A stretch of DNA of 64,000 nt, taken from contig NC_067296.1 in the NCBI RefSeq assembly GCF_020740795.1, positions 6,239,001 through 6,303,000 on the forward strand, given 5' to 3'. Source of the stretch: Apus apus (lineage: Eukaryota; Chordata; Aves; Apodiformes; Apodidae). Below the pieces are notes generated by a model. It did not search any database. It had not been told where the DNA came from and saw nothing but the letters and a program-made list of their open reading frames with translations. Positions 1 through 13,400 of this stretch are shown in pieces; positions within the stretch are counted from its first letter, which is position 1; every line of letters starts with the position of its first letter. The translations under genes and the position numbers were made by a program.

Positions 1-3000
1 CTCTGTTCTCCTGGCTAACCAACACACCAAAGCCAAAACCACCCTCATACCACTGCCCTGTGACTGGAAACTGGCTTGTGAAGCTCTTGCTGCACTTGTG
101 AAGCCTGTCAGATGGCAACACCATTGCTGTTTTGGACCAAACTTGCAAGTGTGATTTCTAATGGTGTCCTTAGTCTACATGGCTACTGAATTTTAAAGCA
201 CCTGCCCCCTCACTTCGATTTTCCCCAAAGGAAGCAGATGCATCACTTTCACAGCCTCCTCATCCCCCTGGCAGGTAGGAGATCACCAGCATTTGTTACT
301 AGAGCATTTCCCATTCTGTGTCCTCACTTCTGATGCCCAGGACAAGACCTTTTACTGAGAGTCCCCATGGAAATTCCTGGTAACATTTCCAACTAAAATG
401 ATTCTGTGATTTTTCAAGAGCTGTCATCACTTCTCAGGAGAGCATAAGAGGTGAATGGCATTACCTGTCAGGCTGCCCTCTCCTTTCCACCCTGGCCACG
501 GGTGATTAACGGGCAAGGAAACCTCCTTAGGAGCTCCTCAGCCAGCATCAGCAGTTGCAAAGCAGTGTCCAGTGGTCCAAGTTGAGATCCATCTGTGTTT
601 CGCCTTTCTGCAAGATTCCTCTGGCTTCCAGGGCAGTGATGCCATGGCTAACAGAAAATCAGACAGGAAACTTTTCTTCTGGTGAACACAGCACAGGACA
701 CCAGTGTCCAGGCTGCTCCCTGTTAGAGCTTGTACCTGCCCCTTGCACAGGGGCTTTTTGCCATTGATTACCTTAGAGGTGAGCATCACCTGGAGAAGAT
801 CACTCAAGTCCCACCTTTGCTAAATCCGAGCTGATGAGGTGTCCTGTGGATCAGGGTCCTGGGGGTGCTGTGGAAGCCATAGCCCCCACACTGCCCTGCC
901 TGTTCACACGGACACCTCTGTCTATGCATCCATCACCCACGTGTCCCGCTGTGGGGCCCCAGTGGCCACGGGAATGTTCTCCACTCCACTCGCTTTTAAA
1001 CCCCTTCTCCTCTCCAGCATCTCCATCTGGTAGCTCTGCTGGCACACATGGAACAAACCACCTTCTTTCTCACATTAAAATCCCTTCCTTAATGATCTGC
1101 CCATTCCCCAGCACTCAGCCCAGGTTTCCCCTCTGCTCTGCCCCCACCATCCCTCTGGAGTCCTGCATGCTGCAGCATCTCCCTGAAAATATCCTTCCTG
1201 TGGCCCTGGCTGCCCCTGCAAATTCCAGGCAGACTCCAGTGCTGACCCCTTGGGGTCTCCAGAGGCCTCTTTCCTCCTTGGATGGTTGGGTTGGTGGTTT
1301 TTCCCACATAACTAGATGCAAAATCGTGACTTGCTGCGGCTTCAGCTCCACAGTCCATTGCACTGCTAGCAAAATCCTCTGGCTGGATTTCAGGCAGAGC
1401 TCAGGTGATGCAGGATTTGCTGTGCTCCAAGCACTCCTGTTCATGCTGCCCAAATTCTTGTCAGAAGAGCTGTGTGATTTTTACTTGGCTTCAGTGCACA
1501 GATAACTTATTTCTGCACCAAGCATCCAGCAAATCCCCCTCAGCCATTAATCAAACGGTTTAAGCTGGATCCTGGTTTTGCTCCCTCTGTTTTTATGGAC
1601 ATTCATATACATTTCCCTATGATTATATACAAAATGAAGCAATCATGTCCTATGTCATGTCCAACCTGTGAAAGCTGTTGATGGAAAACCCTGGATTGCA
1701 GCCACCTCTGGGTGGCCCGTCTGTCATCTGCTCAGCCCACAGGCCACTAGGGGCACGGCTGGGGCTTCTTCCTCCATCTGTCTCTTACACAGCTCACTTC
1801 GAAGAGCTGCTGGTGTGAAATCAGAGGGAAACATTCAACAAACCATACCTGGAAACTGCTTTACAGTTTAGAAACTCAGTGCCACCTTTGTTCCTAAAGA
1901 TGCTGCTCTCCTTAACGATGCTCAGAGATTTCAGGAGGTAACGACAAGCTCGAAAAAACTTGCAGTGTAACAGAAAAGAGAGAACAAGTTGTTTCCAGGA
2001 GCTGGAGAGCATGTCATCCAGCTCCATCAGGACTAATGGCCTCAGCCACTCATCCTAATGATGCTGGAGTACAGTGTGTGTGGCAGGGCCACTCCACAGC
2101 ACCGCAGGGGGAGCAGCACAGCTCTGGAAGGACCCACCTGCACCTTCGGGTACTGCCTTGTGGTATCTAGAGACCTCACTGCCCAACACCCTGCCCGAGG
2201 CTCCAGCAGCAGCCAGAGACCCTGGGAGAGCAAGCAAAGGGCTTTTGCAGGAGTCAGGACTTGCTTTCAACCTTGCTGTGCTGGAGCAAAAAGGGAGAAA
2301 AAGCTGAACTAGAAAGACTTAGAAGTTCATAAAGAAATATGTGTCCTCAGGGCTGTTTGCTTCCCCTCTGCAACTGAAATCGTCTCTCCTGGGGAACAGA
2401 AGTTCCTGTGCAAGTCAAGCAGTGAGAAACTAAGTTGGAAAAACAAGGACTTAAAGACAGGCTGAAGCCTATTTCAGGGTGTTTAGATATCAGGTCCTGC
2501 TCATTCAAAACCACAACAGAACTGGTGACTTTAGGAACTTGAGCCAGACTCCCAGATTCAGCCCTTCCCTTTAAAACAGCCCATGTCTCTGTCTCTGCAG
2601 AGTTTGAAACTGAATTGGGATGGTCTCCTACAAATGACCAGTGGGCAGACATGAGTGTCCCATGCCCAGATCCAAGGAGATGGGGCAAGAGACAGTAATT
2701 GTCTATGTGGACAGAGAGAGAAGGGATGAGGGCAGAGGCAGAAGGTGGGAGGAGAAAGAGAGGGGCAGCAAGCAGGCAGCTGAGTGACAGTCACTAAGAG
2801 GCAAACACACCACCTTGACACCGAGGGTGTCCCCTCCCTTCGCTCTTCTAAATCTGAGGTCACCTGCCCAGGACTCCCTAGGAGATGAGTCCCGCTGGCA
2901 TAATGTGTCCCAGCACTCCCCTCCTCGGGGAGGTAATCAATAATTAATTATCCAGCAACCACCTCTGCAGGCCCTGCTGGAGCCCTGTCCTGCTCTGCTG

Positions 3001-3199
3001 AACTCAGCCAAAGCAAGGGGAGCCCATCTGTGCTGCCAGACCCCAGCTGGGCTTGCAGGGGGCTTCTGTGCAGCGAAACAACCCTCTCCACTCCCTCCAC
3101 AAAGGGAAGCAAAATATTGTGACACCCTGCTACCTCCTGCCAGAATGCCCCTCCAAGCCCTGAGCCCCAACATGTCCCAGCCCAGCAGGGAGCCCCTAC
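1..3199 (-). other. Intron 1 (partial) of the TRH-receptor paralogue
   Basis: This stretch follows the splice donor of the receptor's first coding exon, so it is intron sequence continuing past the left edge. I searched both strands for the expected second coding exon (TM6, TM7 and C-terminal tail of a TRH receptor) and saw none. The longest open frame here, on the plus strand around 834-1505, has no recognisable domain and looks like chance. I see no clear repeat element. Confidence 0.6.
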
Positions 3200-3985
3200 C
3201 TGCTTCCGGGAGCTCAGGGCCCCCTTGTTGCCCCGGCAGGAGAACTTGAGGGAGCCACCCTGGTGCATGGAGCCCAGGCAGGAGTGCTGCGGGGTGGCAG
3301 GCAGGGGGCTCATGAAGAGGATGCGGGCAATGAGGCTGTAGAGGACAGCTGCCAGCCCCAACGGGATGACGTAGAAGATGGCAAAATCCAAGAAGTAAAT
3401 GGGCATGTAAAGGCTTCTGGAGACCCGGTAGCCGCAGCTGACCTGTGCCCCATCTGAGAAGGTGACTTGGGTGGTGTCCACCAGGAAGAACCACATGAGG
3501 CAATAGAGGGAGGTGAAGAGCCACAGCGAGGAGATGATGCGCTTGGCGCGGGACACGGTGCAGAGGAGCTGTGCTTTGATGGCGTGGCAGATGGCAATGT
3601 ACCGCTCCACCGTGAAGGCAGCGATGGACCAGGCGGAGATGTTGATGCCCAAGTACTGCAAGTAGGTGATGCAGAGGCAGCCGGCGTAGCCGTACACCCA
3701 GGAAGCCACCACCTCCGAGATGTTAGGCAGCCCGGCCGCCAGCAGCACGATCAGATCGGCCACCGCCAGGCTCACCAGGTAGCAGTTGGTGGGGGTCACC
3801 ATGTGCTTGGTGCGCAGCACCACCAGCACCACCATCACGTTGCCTGCGATGCCCACCCCGCAGATGACCAGCACCAGCAGGATGGTGACCACCTGCAGCT
3901 CCAGGGGCTGCCGGGGCATCCTGCCCAGGGTCTGGTTGCCGCTCCAGCCCAGCGCGGCTCCCGGGCTGGCCGAGCCGTTCTCCAT
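3200..3985 (-). CDS. TRH receptor paralogue, first coding exon (partial gene)
   Basis: This encodes a class A GPCR of the thyrotropin-releasing-hormone receptor family, expected at the plasma membrane and Gq-coupled. The exon holds 262 codons. It starts at the ATG at 3985 and ends after SSRKQ at a GTAGGG donor, phase 0, which is the intron position I recall for TRHR genes. Visible features are N-glycosylation sequons at N3 and N17, TM1 at about residues 31-57, [15 protein letters not shown] in TM2, and Cys103 in TM3 paired with Cys184 in ECL2. Tyr111 is equivalent to the ligand-contacting Tyr106 of human TRHR. The ERY motif is at 127-129 and TM5 at about 195-220. TM6, TM7 and the tail are missing because exon 2 lies outside the window. 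Residue 135 is Ala where TRHR1 and mouse TRHR2 have Pro. The sequence differs clearly from TRHR1; the avian type-3 receptor (TRHR3) is my best guess, by recall only. A longer in-frame ORF upstream exists, but conservation favours MENGS as the start. Confidence 0.9.
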
Positions 3986-4450
3986 CGGCACCCACAGCCG
4001 TCCGGGAGCTCCGCGCACCCTGCAGAGGGGGGAACCGGCAGCCGGAGCCGCGCCGAGGAGCCCCGCTGCCCCCCGCGCCCCCTCCCCGCCCTCCCGCCCG
4101 CCCCGGCTCCTCCCTCTCCTTTTTTCCCCACGAATCACCCCAAGACTTGCAGCCACTCGGCTCCTTGCACCCACCTCCCCTGCAGACTCCCCGCGGAGCC
4201 TCTGCCGGCAGGGACGGGGAGCGGCCGGGACCCCCCCTTGTCCCCGGGACCAGCTCCCGGGCACCCAGGACCCCGCAGCCCAGGTAAACCACCCGGGACC
4301 GCTTAGGATCCCCAGCTCGCGGGATCCTCAAGCACCCCTCAGCCGCCGGGACCCCCCGGGAACCACCAGGACTTCCCACGACCACCCAGGGCTACCCCAG
4401 CCTCGGGACCCCCGCCCGTCTCCGCCTGTGCCCGCCGGGTCCTAGTGCCC
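3450..4450. promoter_or_regulatory. CpG island over the TRH-receptor first coding exon
   Basis: This kilobase is strongly C+G rich with dense CpG compared with the flanking 45-50% GC DNA. It covers the receptor start codon and its upstream region. The density produces long open frames in all six frames (for example 3467-4306 plus and 3723-4385 minus), which are composition artefacts. A GAG/GGA-rich stretch lies at its distal edge, about 4467-4500. Confidence 0.7.
3986..4019 (-). other. 5' UTR portion and probable acceptor of the TRH-receptor coding exon
   Basis: On the minus strand a pyrimidine run ending TCTGCAG lies just upstream of 4019, 34 nt before the receptor ATG. It matches a splice acceptor, so the coding exon may be preceded by a non-coding 5' exon, as I recall for mammalian TRHR. 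The same sequence could be ordinary GC-rich 5' UTR if transcription starts nearby. Confidence 0.4.
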
Positions 4451-7400
4451 CGCTGAGCAGAGCAGGAGGAGGAGGAGGAGGAGCAGGAGGAGGGGAAGGA
4501 GCCCAGGCAGGGCATGGGGGTATCAGGTTGGAGATCCCTCAGGTGCAAAGGCTCAGGGGTCGAGACAACCCGAGCAGGGAGTGGGTCCACGCAGGGACCT
4601 GGGTCTGTGGGTGCCTTGTGTCCCCAGCCAGACACAGGCTGCACTGTTCCCCCAGGGCAAGGAGGGCTGGGGGTCCTTCCCTCCCCAACTTCAGGAGGAT
4701 GGGACCATGATACCAGAGAGAACCATGGCCTTAAACATGAGACAGTGACCTCCTCGTGCTGTCCTTCCTGCAGCCACCCCTGTCCCAAACAAGCACATCA
4801 ATGTCACTTCTTTGGGGAATGACTTACCCAGCCCTGGGCTGAGACATCCTGCATCTTCTCAACGATTGGGTTGAGGAATCTGGTATCTTCCTCATGGTCA
4901 GACTGGGAGAACCAGTATCTCCCTGGTATTCTGCTGTGGCCAGAATTTGTTGTCAGCTCCTTACTCGCTCCTGGTGTCTCCACAGTCTGCCAGAAAATGC
5001 ATTTTCAGATTGAAAGATTGAAGGAGCAATTGTGTTCACAGAGATAAAATGCTGGGAGTTTCCTAACCCGTGGAGTGAAGAAAAGGACAAGGGGAAAACT
5101 CACTGTTTATCAGATGAGGTTTCAATTACAGGCAGAGGTGTCCCATTTATCCCAGATACTGAGGCACGTATCCAAAATGTGAAGGATGATCCTGATGCTG
5201 GGTGAACCAAGTCCAGTGTTTCACAGGCAAATTGCTAAGCCTGGGCTGCAAAGACCTGGGTGGATAAAATGTCTTTTGCCTCAACTCAGAGAGCAGGAAT
5301 CTGCCCCCAGCTCTGGCTTGCTGTGGCAAATAAAATTTTCCCATTTTTCTCTTGGAAACCTCATCCCCCCCATTTGGCTCTAAGAAGACAATCCCTGTCG
5401 TTTTTTGCTGCCTCCCATGACATTTAATTCACCTTTGGGTCAGTTATAAAGGACAAGTATTCTGTTCTTCTCTTTCCATTTGCTTTCCTTAGAGCATCAG
5501 GGCCTGTGTCCCTGCCATCCTCACACCTCTGCCCTATGGCCCCAGGCTGGGGAGGCACTGCAGGTCCCCCTGCCCTTGGAGACCTCCCCAGGCTGCACTT
5601 TGCTCTCACTTTTCCTCCTTTTTTTAAAAAATAGATTCACTTTAACCTCCCACCCCTAGAAATTACATCTGTTTAATCACACTATTCAGGCTGCACTCAC
5701 CTACAGAGTTGGCAGTTCCCTCTCCAGGAGCCCAAATTCCCCTCCTTCTCCCTCTGCAGCCTCTCACCCCAGCCTGCCACCTGAGCCCTGGCACTCCTGG
5801 CTGTTTCAGCACATGTTACAGAAACACCCATCACCCACCTCCATGTGAGGACCAGTCTGAGGGCATCCACACCATTCTGCCAGGCTCAGGGAGCTGTCAG
5901 GCAAAAGGCACCACTACAATTATCTGCAGTAAGCAGCATGGCTGCCCCTGGCAAGAACACAGCCTGGTTATTACCGGTGCAGTGTCCTGGTTGCTTTATC
6001 GTGGGCCATCAGCAGAGCTGCAATAGATTGTCCCTCTCTGAAGTTGCCCCCCAGTCCCACTAAGACTCCCATCTGCCTTGGCCCTTCTCTAAGCTGAATA
6101 AATACCCTCTTTGTGCATATTGCTCACTGTGGCTGGCACAGAGTGATTTCACCAGATGGGAACCTGTCACCCGCAGCTCCCCGTGATGGATACTACCAGG
6201 AAACACCCAGGCCTGAGGATCCTGGTCAGAAACCATCCTCCACTACAACATGGCACTTGGAGTTACTTGTGAAGCAGCACAAATCAGGAGATAAATGAGT
6301 AATGGTAAGACTGAATCTTATTGCATGTGTTTGTGGGAAGGAGGGGGAGTGTGGGCATGTGCCTTTACTCACATAATTCCAAGGTTTACGTACTGGGCTG
6401 CTCTGGGGTGACTCTCACACGGGCTTCCAGCTGTTTGTCAGGCGGCTGCTGTACCCAGCAGTGCTGAGGGTCCTCTGGATGCAGACCAGGGCAGAGACAG
6501 CTAAGGCCTCAAAAATACAATAATCAGTGCCTGCTGTCCAGGAGTTAATGGAAGACAGTATTTATTCCAAATGGGAGGAAAGGAGGTATCTGTCTCCAAA
6601 TACTCACCCTTCCTTGCCTACTCCCCTTCCACCCTCCTCCTCAGAGAAGATTTGGGATTATCTGTCCTGTGAATCCTGTCCTCTAACAACCAGACAGACT
6701 GGCTGGGAGCTGGAATTGCTCACAGCATCTTCCCAAGGGAAAAGACCCCCCTGTGCCCAGGTTATGGCCATAGCTTGGCTGAAGCTGCCCTGCTCTGCAG
6801 GAGCACGGTGCCATGCTCCTGCTTGGGAGCGGGAGGCTCAACAGGGCTGCTTCCAAGTACATCACTGTGGCAGGAACTCCCACAGGCTTTTAGAGAGAGA
6901 TCAAAAGAGGTACAGAGAAATGCCTCCCAGGCACCACAAAATGAGTCCTTGCATCTTCATAAATTCACCCCTGGGAGGGCGGGGTTGGCCACTTGTGGGA
7001 CAGTCACATCCTTGGTGCTCTCTGCTTTTCACTGGGATTTGAGACCTTTCAAACCCTTGAGATGTCTCAGCTGAGCAAGAGTAGAGCTGAAAATGAGGCC
7101 CAGCTTGCAACATAGTCATCTGCTTAAAACACACGCTGATGTTTCCCCTCCCCTCACCTCTATTTGATGCATCGACGCACTAGACGTGGCGTTCAGCAGC
7201 TGCACGTGGCCACGCGGCCCCAAAACTGGTGCCTGTCTGTTAACAATCCTGCAAGCCCTGAGTTGTTTGCCCAGCTGGTGGGGCAGTGGTACCAGATGGT
7301 CAAAAAGTTTATTCCTGACACACCCCTGATGGCAAAGCACGGGCAGGGGAGCTGCCAGTGGCACTGTACGTGGGAGGGGAGAAGGCATGAACCCTGCTAA

Positions 7401-10400
7401 ACGTCCTGAGGGGGAACTTGGGGTTCTTCTGCTTCCTCAAACCCATGCCAGGAATTGGTTTTGTGGGATCAGGAAACAAAAAAACAAAACAAAACGAGTC
7501 CCACAGAGACCAGAGAAGTTTTTGTTCAAACCTGGAACATTGTGTAGGATCGTTGTGGATCATTATTTCCCTCGATGCTTTGCTTTGGGGCACTGACAAT
7601 TCAGCAGTTATTAGCACAGTGATAACAGTGGCATTAAAGCACCTGCTGGAGCAGCTCCTCCTGCCTGAGCCCCTGAGCCAGCCCCTGTGTCCATTGCATG
7701 GCTGGGGTGAAGGGGACCTGTCTGTTTCTGTCACACATATCTGGGGGACATTGCCTACATGTTGTCAAAATAGCCAGGTTGGCTGAGAAGGCTGATTTTC
7801 ATTTTCCATTACAGACTCCTACAGGAGCTATAATGTTCAGGATGTGACTGAGGTTTGTATTTAAGGTGAGGCCAACCAGCTTGACACTTATTAAGAATTA
7901 TTTTCTTCCAGTTTGACTTAAATGCAAATATTTTTATGGCCAAAGATATTGATTCTTTTAACTAACATTCCATGTCCAGTTTTGTGGTTGTTTTTTTTTC
8001 TTTTAACACATTCTTTCATCTTTCTCTGCTGGCATCACCTCTAGGTGCTGTCCTGTGAACACCTGCCTTCACCCATTGGCTGAAATGTCAGCATGGAGAG
8101 GTCTTAGTTTCTCTGGGAGTTCCCAGATGGGAATGACTGTGTCCCTGGGAGGTGTGGCTGTTTCTGGGAACAGGTGCCTGTGCAGCCCAGGGGCTGGGTT
8201 AGCAGCACTGCACCTGGACTGGGAGCTTGGCAAGTTCAGCACCAGCTTCAGCATCTCCCCACACTCCTCCTGCAGCTCATCCCTCTCACTCGGCCTTGCT
8301 GGGCAGCTCATTTAGTCCTATGGACAGAAAAGACCTCTGAGGCTTCACATATTTAATAAACAGAGCTGGGAGAAAGCAAGCCTCTTACCCAAATGTGTGA
8401 TAAACACCTCTCCATCCTCTGGTGCTTCATAACCAACAAATATTAAACCCATAAAACTTCTGCTGCTGGAGCTGGGGCACAGAGGCTGCATCCACACGGT
8501 GCTGGTCAGCACGGAGAAGCTGCATCACAAAGAGGCAACAAGTGGGCTGGGGAGGGGAACACACACTGGGTTACAGGATTTTGGCCCCAATTTTGAATTG
8601 TGAGTGATCATGGGGACATACTTCCCAGCTCTGTACCCCTACAGGAAAGTGCTGGTGGCTCTGCAGAGCAGCCTGAGGGCTGATAAGTGTGATTAGAGAC
8701 ACACGGATGAGTCAGGCTGTTAAAAGCAGCATTACTGCTCACTCAGAAAGACAAGAGAGGGAGAAGTTCTGTTAAAATTGCCTTCACCTGTTCTGGAGTC
8801 ACAGCCTGGAAGGAAATTGCTTTGGGGCTTCATGTGTTAATGCCCTTAGAGATCAAAACCAAGCAGAGAGGCAGCTGTCAAGGAATTTGAAAGATGCAAA
8901 ATAGACCAGGGTATGTGCTATATAAAAATTAACTAGCTGGTGGTCTTCTGATGGTTCCTGTGAGCAGGAAAGAATCTCTGGAGGGATTCAGCTTCTGGAA
9001 AGCCCCACAGGGACCAGCTCATGGACCTAGGCTGCATGACATCTGTGCCAATGATGTGGAAGGGAACAGCATATGGAAAATGTTGTGGATAAAGAGAAGG
9101 GTGAAGGAATGGAAAAAAGATTAAGAGAAAGGCAGTGATACCATTTTCTGTGGATGAAACCCAATCTGGGCTCAAATACAACAAAGAATATCTTGAGGTT
9201 CTTAGATCTGGGAGTGGGACAGGCAGCATCTCCTGTGGGGGCAGCAGGCACCTGATGGATGGGAAAACCTGCCTGGTGGTGCCAGGCTTCAGGAGCTCCC
9301 ACCACTTACTATAGCACTGAACCTGGGACAGCACTGTCATGGGGAAATGATGTTTCCCCAGCCCCAGCTAAGGGCTGGGATGGTTTGTTATTTCCAGGCT
9401 CAGTGAGCCTGGGCAGCTCTGCAAGATGCCTCAGGTTCCTCTCTGCCCTGCCTGGGAAGTTGCCTCCTTGCTGTTGGCTACTTTTCTCTCTAGTTTGTAT
9501 AATCTTTTCTAAAGATATTTTGTGAAATCTATGATAAAGGGTGTTGGAAATGCCTTTGGGGCATAGAGGAACCTGGTGATTTTTCTTCAGATAATAAGTA
9601 TAATCTGAGCTTTTAAAGAAAGCAAAGCGAAGCCACTTTCTTAAATTGAGGGAGGGAAAATAGTCCCTTCTCCCCTCCCCTGCTTCCCTGCTGTGTTTAG
9701 AGCCTGAGTGCTCAAAGAAAAAGCCTCTCACTGTTCAGAGATTAGCAAACAGATGAACACAAATATGGCAAGTGAGGAGCTTGGCCAGGGCCAGCCATTT
9801 CCCGGCCACCTGCTGGTGGCCAGTACCTGAAATGGTTCACACCAGGTATTTGCAGTGGTTCAGCTCCGTGGCAAAGCTCCCCACAGATCTGCAGCTGGGA
9901 AAGTTTTGGGTCTGTTTCCCCCCCCCAGCTTTGGTCTAAAAACCTGAATTTCTGAAGCAGGGAGCTGCTGTCCGAGGACGTTGTCCCACTGGTGGCCCAG
10001 GTGATGGGGAGCAGGCTTCAGGAGATGTCCTGTCAACAGCATGAGGCTTTACCTGCTGAAGAATAAATACACACGGACTTTCATTCCCCAGAAATATCAC
10101 CACAGTCATTGTAAAACCAGATGCCCCTGGAGCTCAAAGGAAGGAAGTAACCTGTTACCCCTTGGAGCAGTGACCATGTTCCCTTCTCTTGGCAAGCACT
10201 GTGCAGTTGGCTTTTAATCCATATCTTCCCTTCTGCCTTTTGGTCACTGGCTGCTCCACATCCAACCTGAATTGTCCATCCCAGTGCTCATCCTGAGGAC
10301 AACTCAAGGGGTGGGAAATGCCTGGGGTAGAGACAGAAACAGGCAGCTCCCAACAATAGTAATGAGAGTGGATGAGGTGCTGAAGGGGCAGCCTGGGGGG

Positions 10401-13400
10401 ATAATAACAGCAATAACGCCAAGGGAGACAAAAGCTCTGCATGCAATATTACAACAGAAGAAAACTCTAGCAGAATGATTCGGCTGTAATTACAGGTTAT
10501 TTCATATTCTGTGACATCTAAATGTCAACCCCGTGAGGCTGTAACAACAAGCAGTGGGTGCAGCCCCGCGCTGCCTGCCCGAGGAGCCCAGCCCCTGAGG
10601 GGGGCAGCAGCCTCAGCTCTGCCCAGCTCCCCTTCCACCTGGCACCTGGAGCCACCCCGAGCATCAGGAGACACAAGCCCACCCTTGGTGTCCAGGTCTG
10701 GGGGTGGTCACACCGTGACTGAGGGGCCACAACTGAGCAGTGTCCCCTGCGCCTCTCTCTCCCAGCAGGAACGCCCGGGCAATGGCAGAGCCTCCACCTC
10801 AGGGGTGGCAAAATGCTCCAAGTCCTTGGTCAGTGCCCGTGCAGATATCCTGGGACTCACTTGTTCTTGGAACAAATGAAATTCTGTTAAGTTCTCCATC
10901 ACTTGTTCTCCACCTCTCTTCTCCATTGCTGAGCCTTGCATAACACTCCAGAGCATGGAAGTGCAGAAACATGCCTGGCTGAAGCTCACCCCTCTGGTCC
11001 TGCTGGCACAGATGCTCCCTAATCACTAATCCATCCACCCTCACTCCGTGGTGCTGCATGGATCATGGCTTACCCACTAGTTCTACCAATATGGTTAGTC
11101 CCAAAGCACAGTGGGTGAAATTACAGCAGCTCCTACTGCTGGGCAGTTTCCTCCACCCAATCAGTGGTTTCAGAGTTTCAGTTGATTGTGGGGTTTGATC
11201 ATTTTTCAGTCTTTCCTGTGGACACTGCTCACTGCCATGTCCAGCCAGAATAAAGAGCTCTCCTTGCTCTGAGGTGAATTTGTTTTAATGCCACACAAAG
11301 ATCCTTCCTCCCATCAGCCCCATCATGCTCATCTTTCACAGAGCCCAGGACCACACATGCCACATCAACTGCTCCCGAGAGAGCAAAACCCACGCTGGTT
11401 TTAGGCACTCCTATTGGGTTTTTTAAAGAAAGATCTAGATGGAACCAAAGCTCCTCCCACCCCACACATTCACCTAACTGAGGTTGTGACCCTGACACTG
11501 CCAATGCCCTGACAGCGCAGAGCACGAAGCATCAGGCATATGGAGCAATTTTTTCTCTCCCCTGGTAAAAGGAAAATGTGACTCAGCTCAGTCCAGCTGA
11601 GCCCTCAGCTGCAACCTGCTCCTTCCTGTAATTTCCTGAGTTCCTGCTTAGTTGTCTGACCAGCCACGGCATCATTTCAACCAATGCAAGAGGAAGTTTT
11701 CAGCCTTTCAACTTGGCCACTTCAGTTTCTCAGCCTAATTCAAAGGCAAATTTCCCATCCAAGCTATGGATCACCCCTGACTGGTCACACCACTGTGTTT
11801 TCTTCAAATCTCCTGGGAAATAACTTCACAGAATTGACTTCTCTCCCTTCTCAGATATGAAAGCATCTTGCCAGCCATTTACAGGTAGGATGAGGGATTG
11901 CAGAAGGTTCAATTGGAACAGCATATAAATAAGAAATTTGTGGAAACATGGTACTTTTTTCCATCTGATGTTTTCATAGTGAGAACATCTCTTCTGGTGA
12001 TTTTGTTTCCTCAGTTGCTTATCTGCAGAGAAAGCCAGGACTGCTCCTGCCCCAGTCCTTGGGAAGGGCTGCAAAGTGATGGAAGCAAAGCTCTGGCTAA
12101 CTCAGTTTCCTCAGCATCTCCTCAATGTGCCACAAAATCTCCTGTCTCCTACCAACCCCCGGAGCTGCTGGCTGAAATCTGGCATCTCAGGGCTTCTCTG
12201 AGTGCCTGAAGAGTGACCTGGTGACCACATTTCCCATGACCTTCAGAAATCAGTGATGGTCACAGGGTCCTGGAAGTCGGGCCTGAGAAAGGTGCCTGGA
12301 GTATGGGTTCCTGTATTGACATCCCCACTTCTAGCAGCCTTCTGAGACAACCAGCCTTGCTCCTTCCTCATTTCCACTCCCTTTCTTGAAGGCTGAGGGC
12401 TCGTTACAACTAATTTAGAAATTTTCTGTTGCAAAATGTGGGGCACTCAGTTCAAAGTGAAACCTTGACACAATCTGCATTCAAAAGAACCAGGACTTGC
12501 CAGTCTCTCCTCTTCTCTCCACAGCTGCCTCACATCTCCAGCTCATTCTGACATATTTTGGTTCCTCCTTGGAAAAGAAATGTTGATCTCTAAGAGAATT
12601 TGATCAAAAGAACAAGAACCGGTCTGATGCACTTCTGCATGTGCTGCCAAACAGGCAGCTCTGCAGGCAGCGTGTGGTGGGAGCTCCTGGAAAAGTGGCC
12701 TCAGGGAGAGAGGTTTGGATGGGTCACCCCAGTGCCAGGGCCAGAACAAGGGACTCAAGTCCTGCTCTGATGGAAGCTGCAGGGAAAGCTGCCAGTCACA
12801 GTTGTGAGTCCCCTTTCTTGCTCAGCCCTCTGGACCCCCCCAGTTCCCATGTCCTGGCTGGGTTACTGCAGCATCCAGCTCTGTAAAGGCAGACAACAGG
12901 GAAGGGCAACAGTGGATAGAAGGGGCTGCTCCAGCTTCCCAAAAACCAATGGCAACATTTCCCCTGGTGGCAGCTGAAGCAGATTTGAATTACAATGAGC
13001 AGCCATGACAGCAGGATCAAGGCTGGACCAGCAAAGATGTGAGTTGGCACTAATGAGCAGCACCGAGGAGGTTTGGAACCCATCCCCAAATGCTCCCCAA
13101 GCTCCCAGCCCTGCCTCTGCCTCATTGCACATAAACGTCTGACCCTGAACTTTCAACTTCATGAATTTCCAAACCTAGGACCTAGATGTGATGAAATCCT
13201 TCCCTGCAGAAAGCAGCCAGGGACAGTAAACAAGCCCCTGCACTGGTGTAGGAGCAGCACTGCCCGGCAGGTATCTCCCCATGCAGAAGCTGGATGTGCA
13301 GGACCTGCCTGGTGGGCTCCAGCCCCAGTGCTGGGGGCTCAGGAGGGGCAGCAGAGCTTCATCCCCCACGTCCTCCTGCCTGCAAGAGGGGAGGGTGCTC

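Noticed and set aside
834-1505. 223-codon plus-strand ORF
   Set aside because: No recognisable domain, Ser/Pro/Cys-rich composition, lies in the receptor intron; best explained as chance.
3467-4445. Long plus-strand and minus-strand ORFs opposite the TRH-receptor exon
   Set aside because: They are shadow frames in a CpG island; only the frame with the GPCR motifs is supported.
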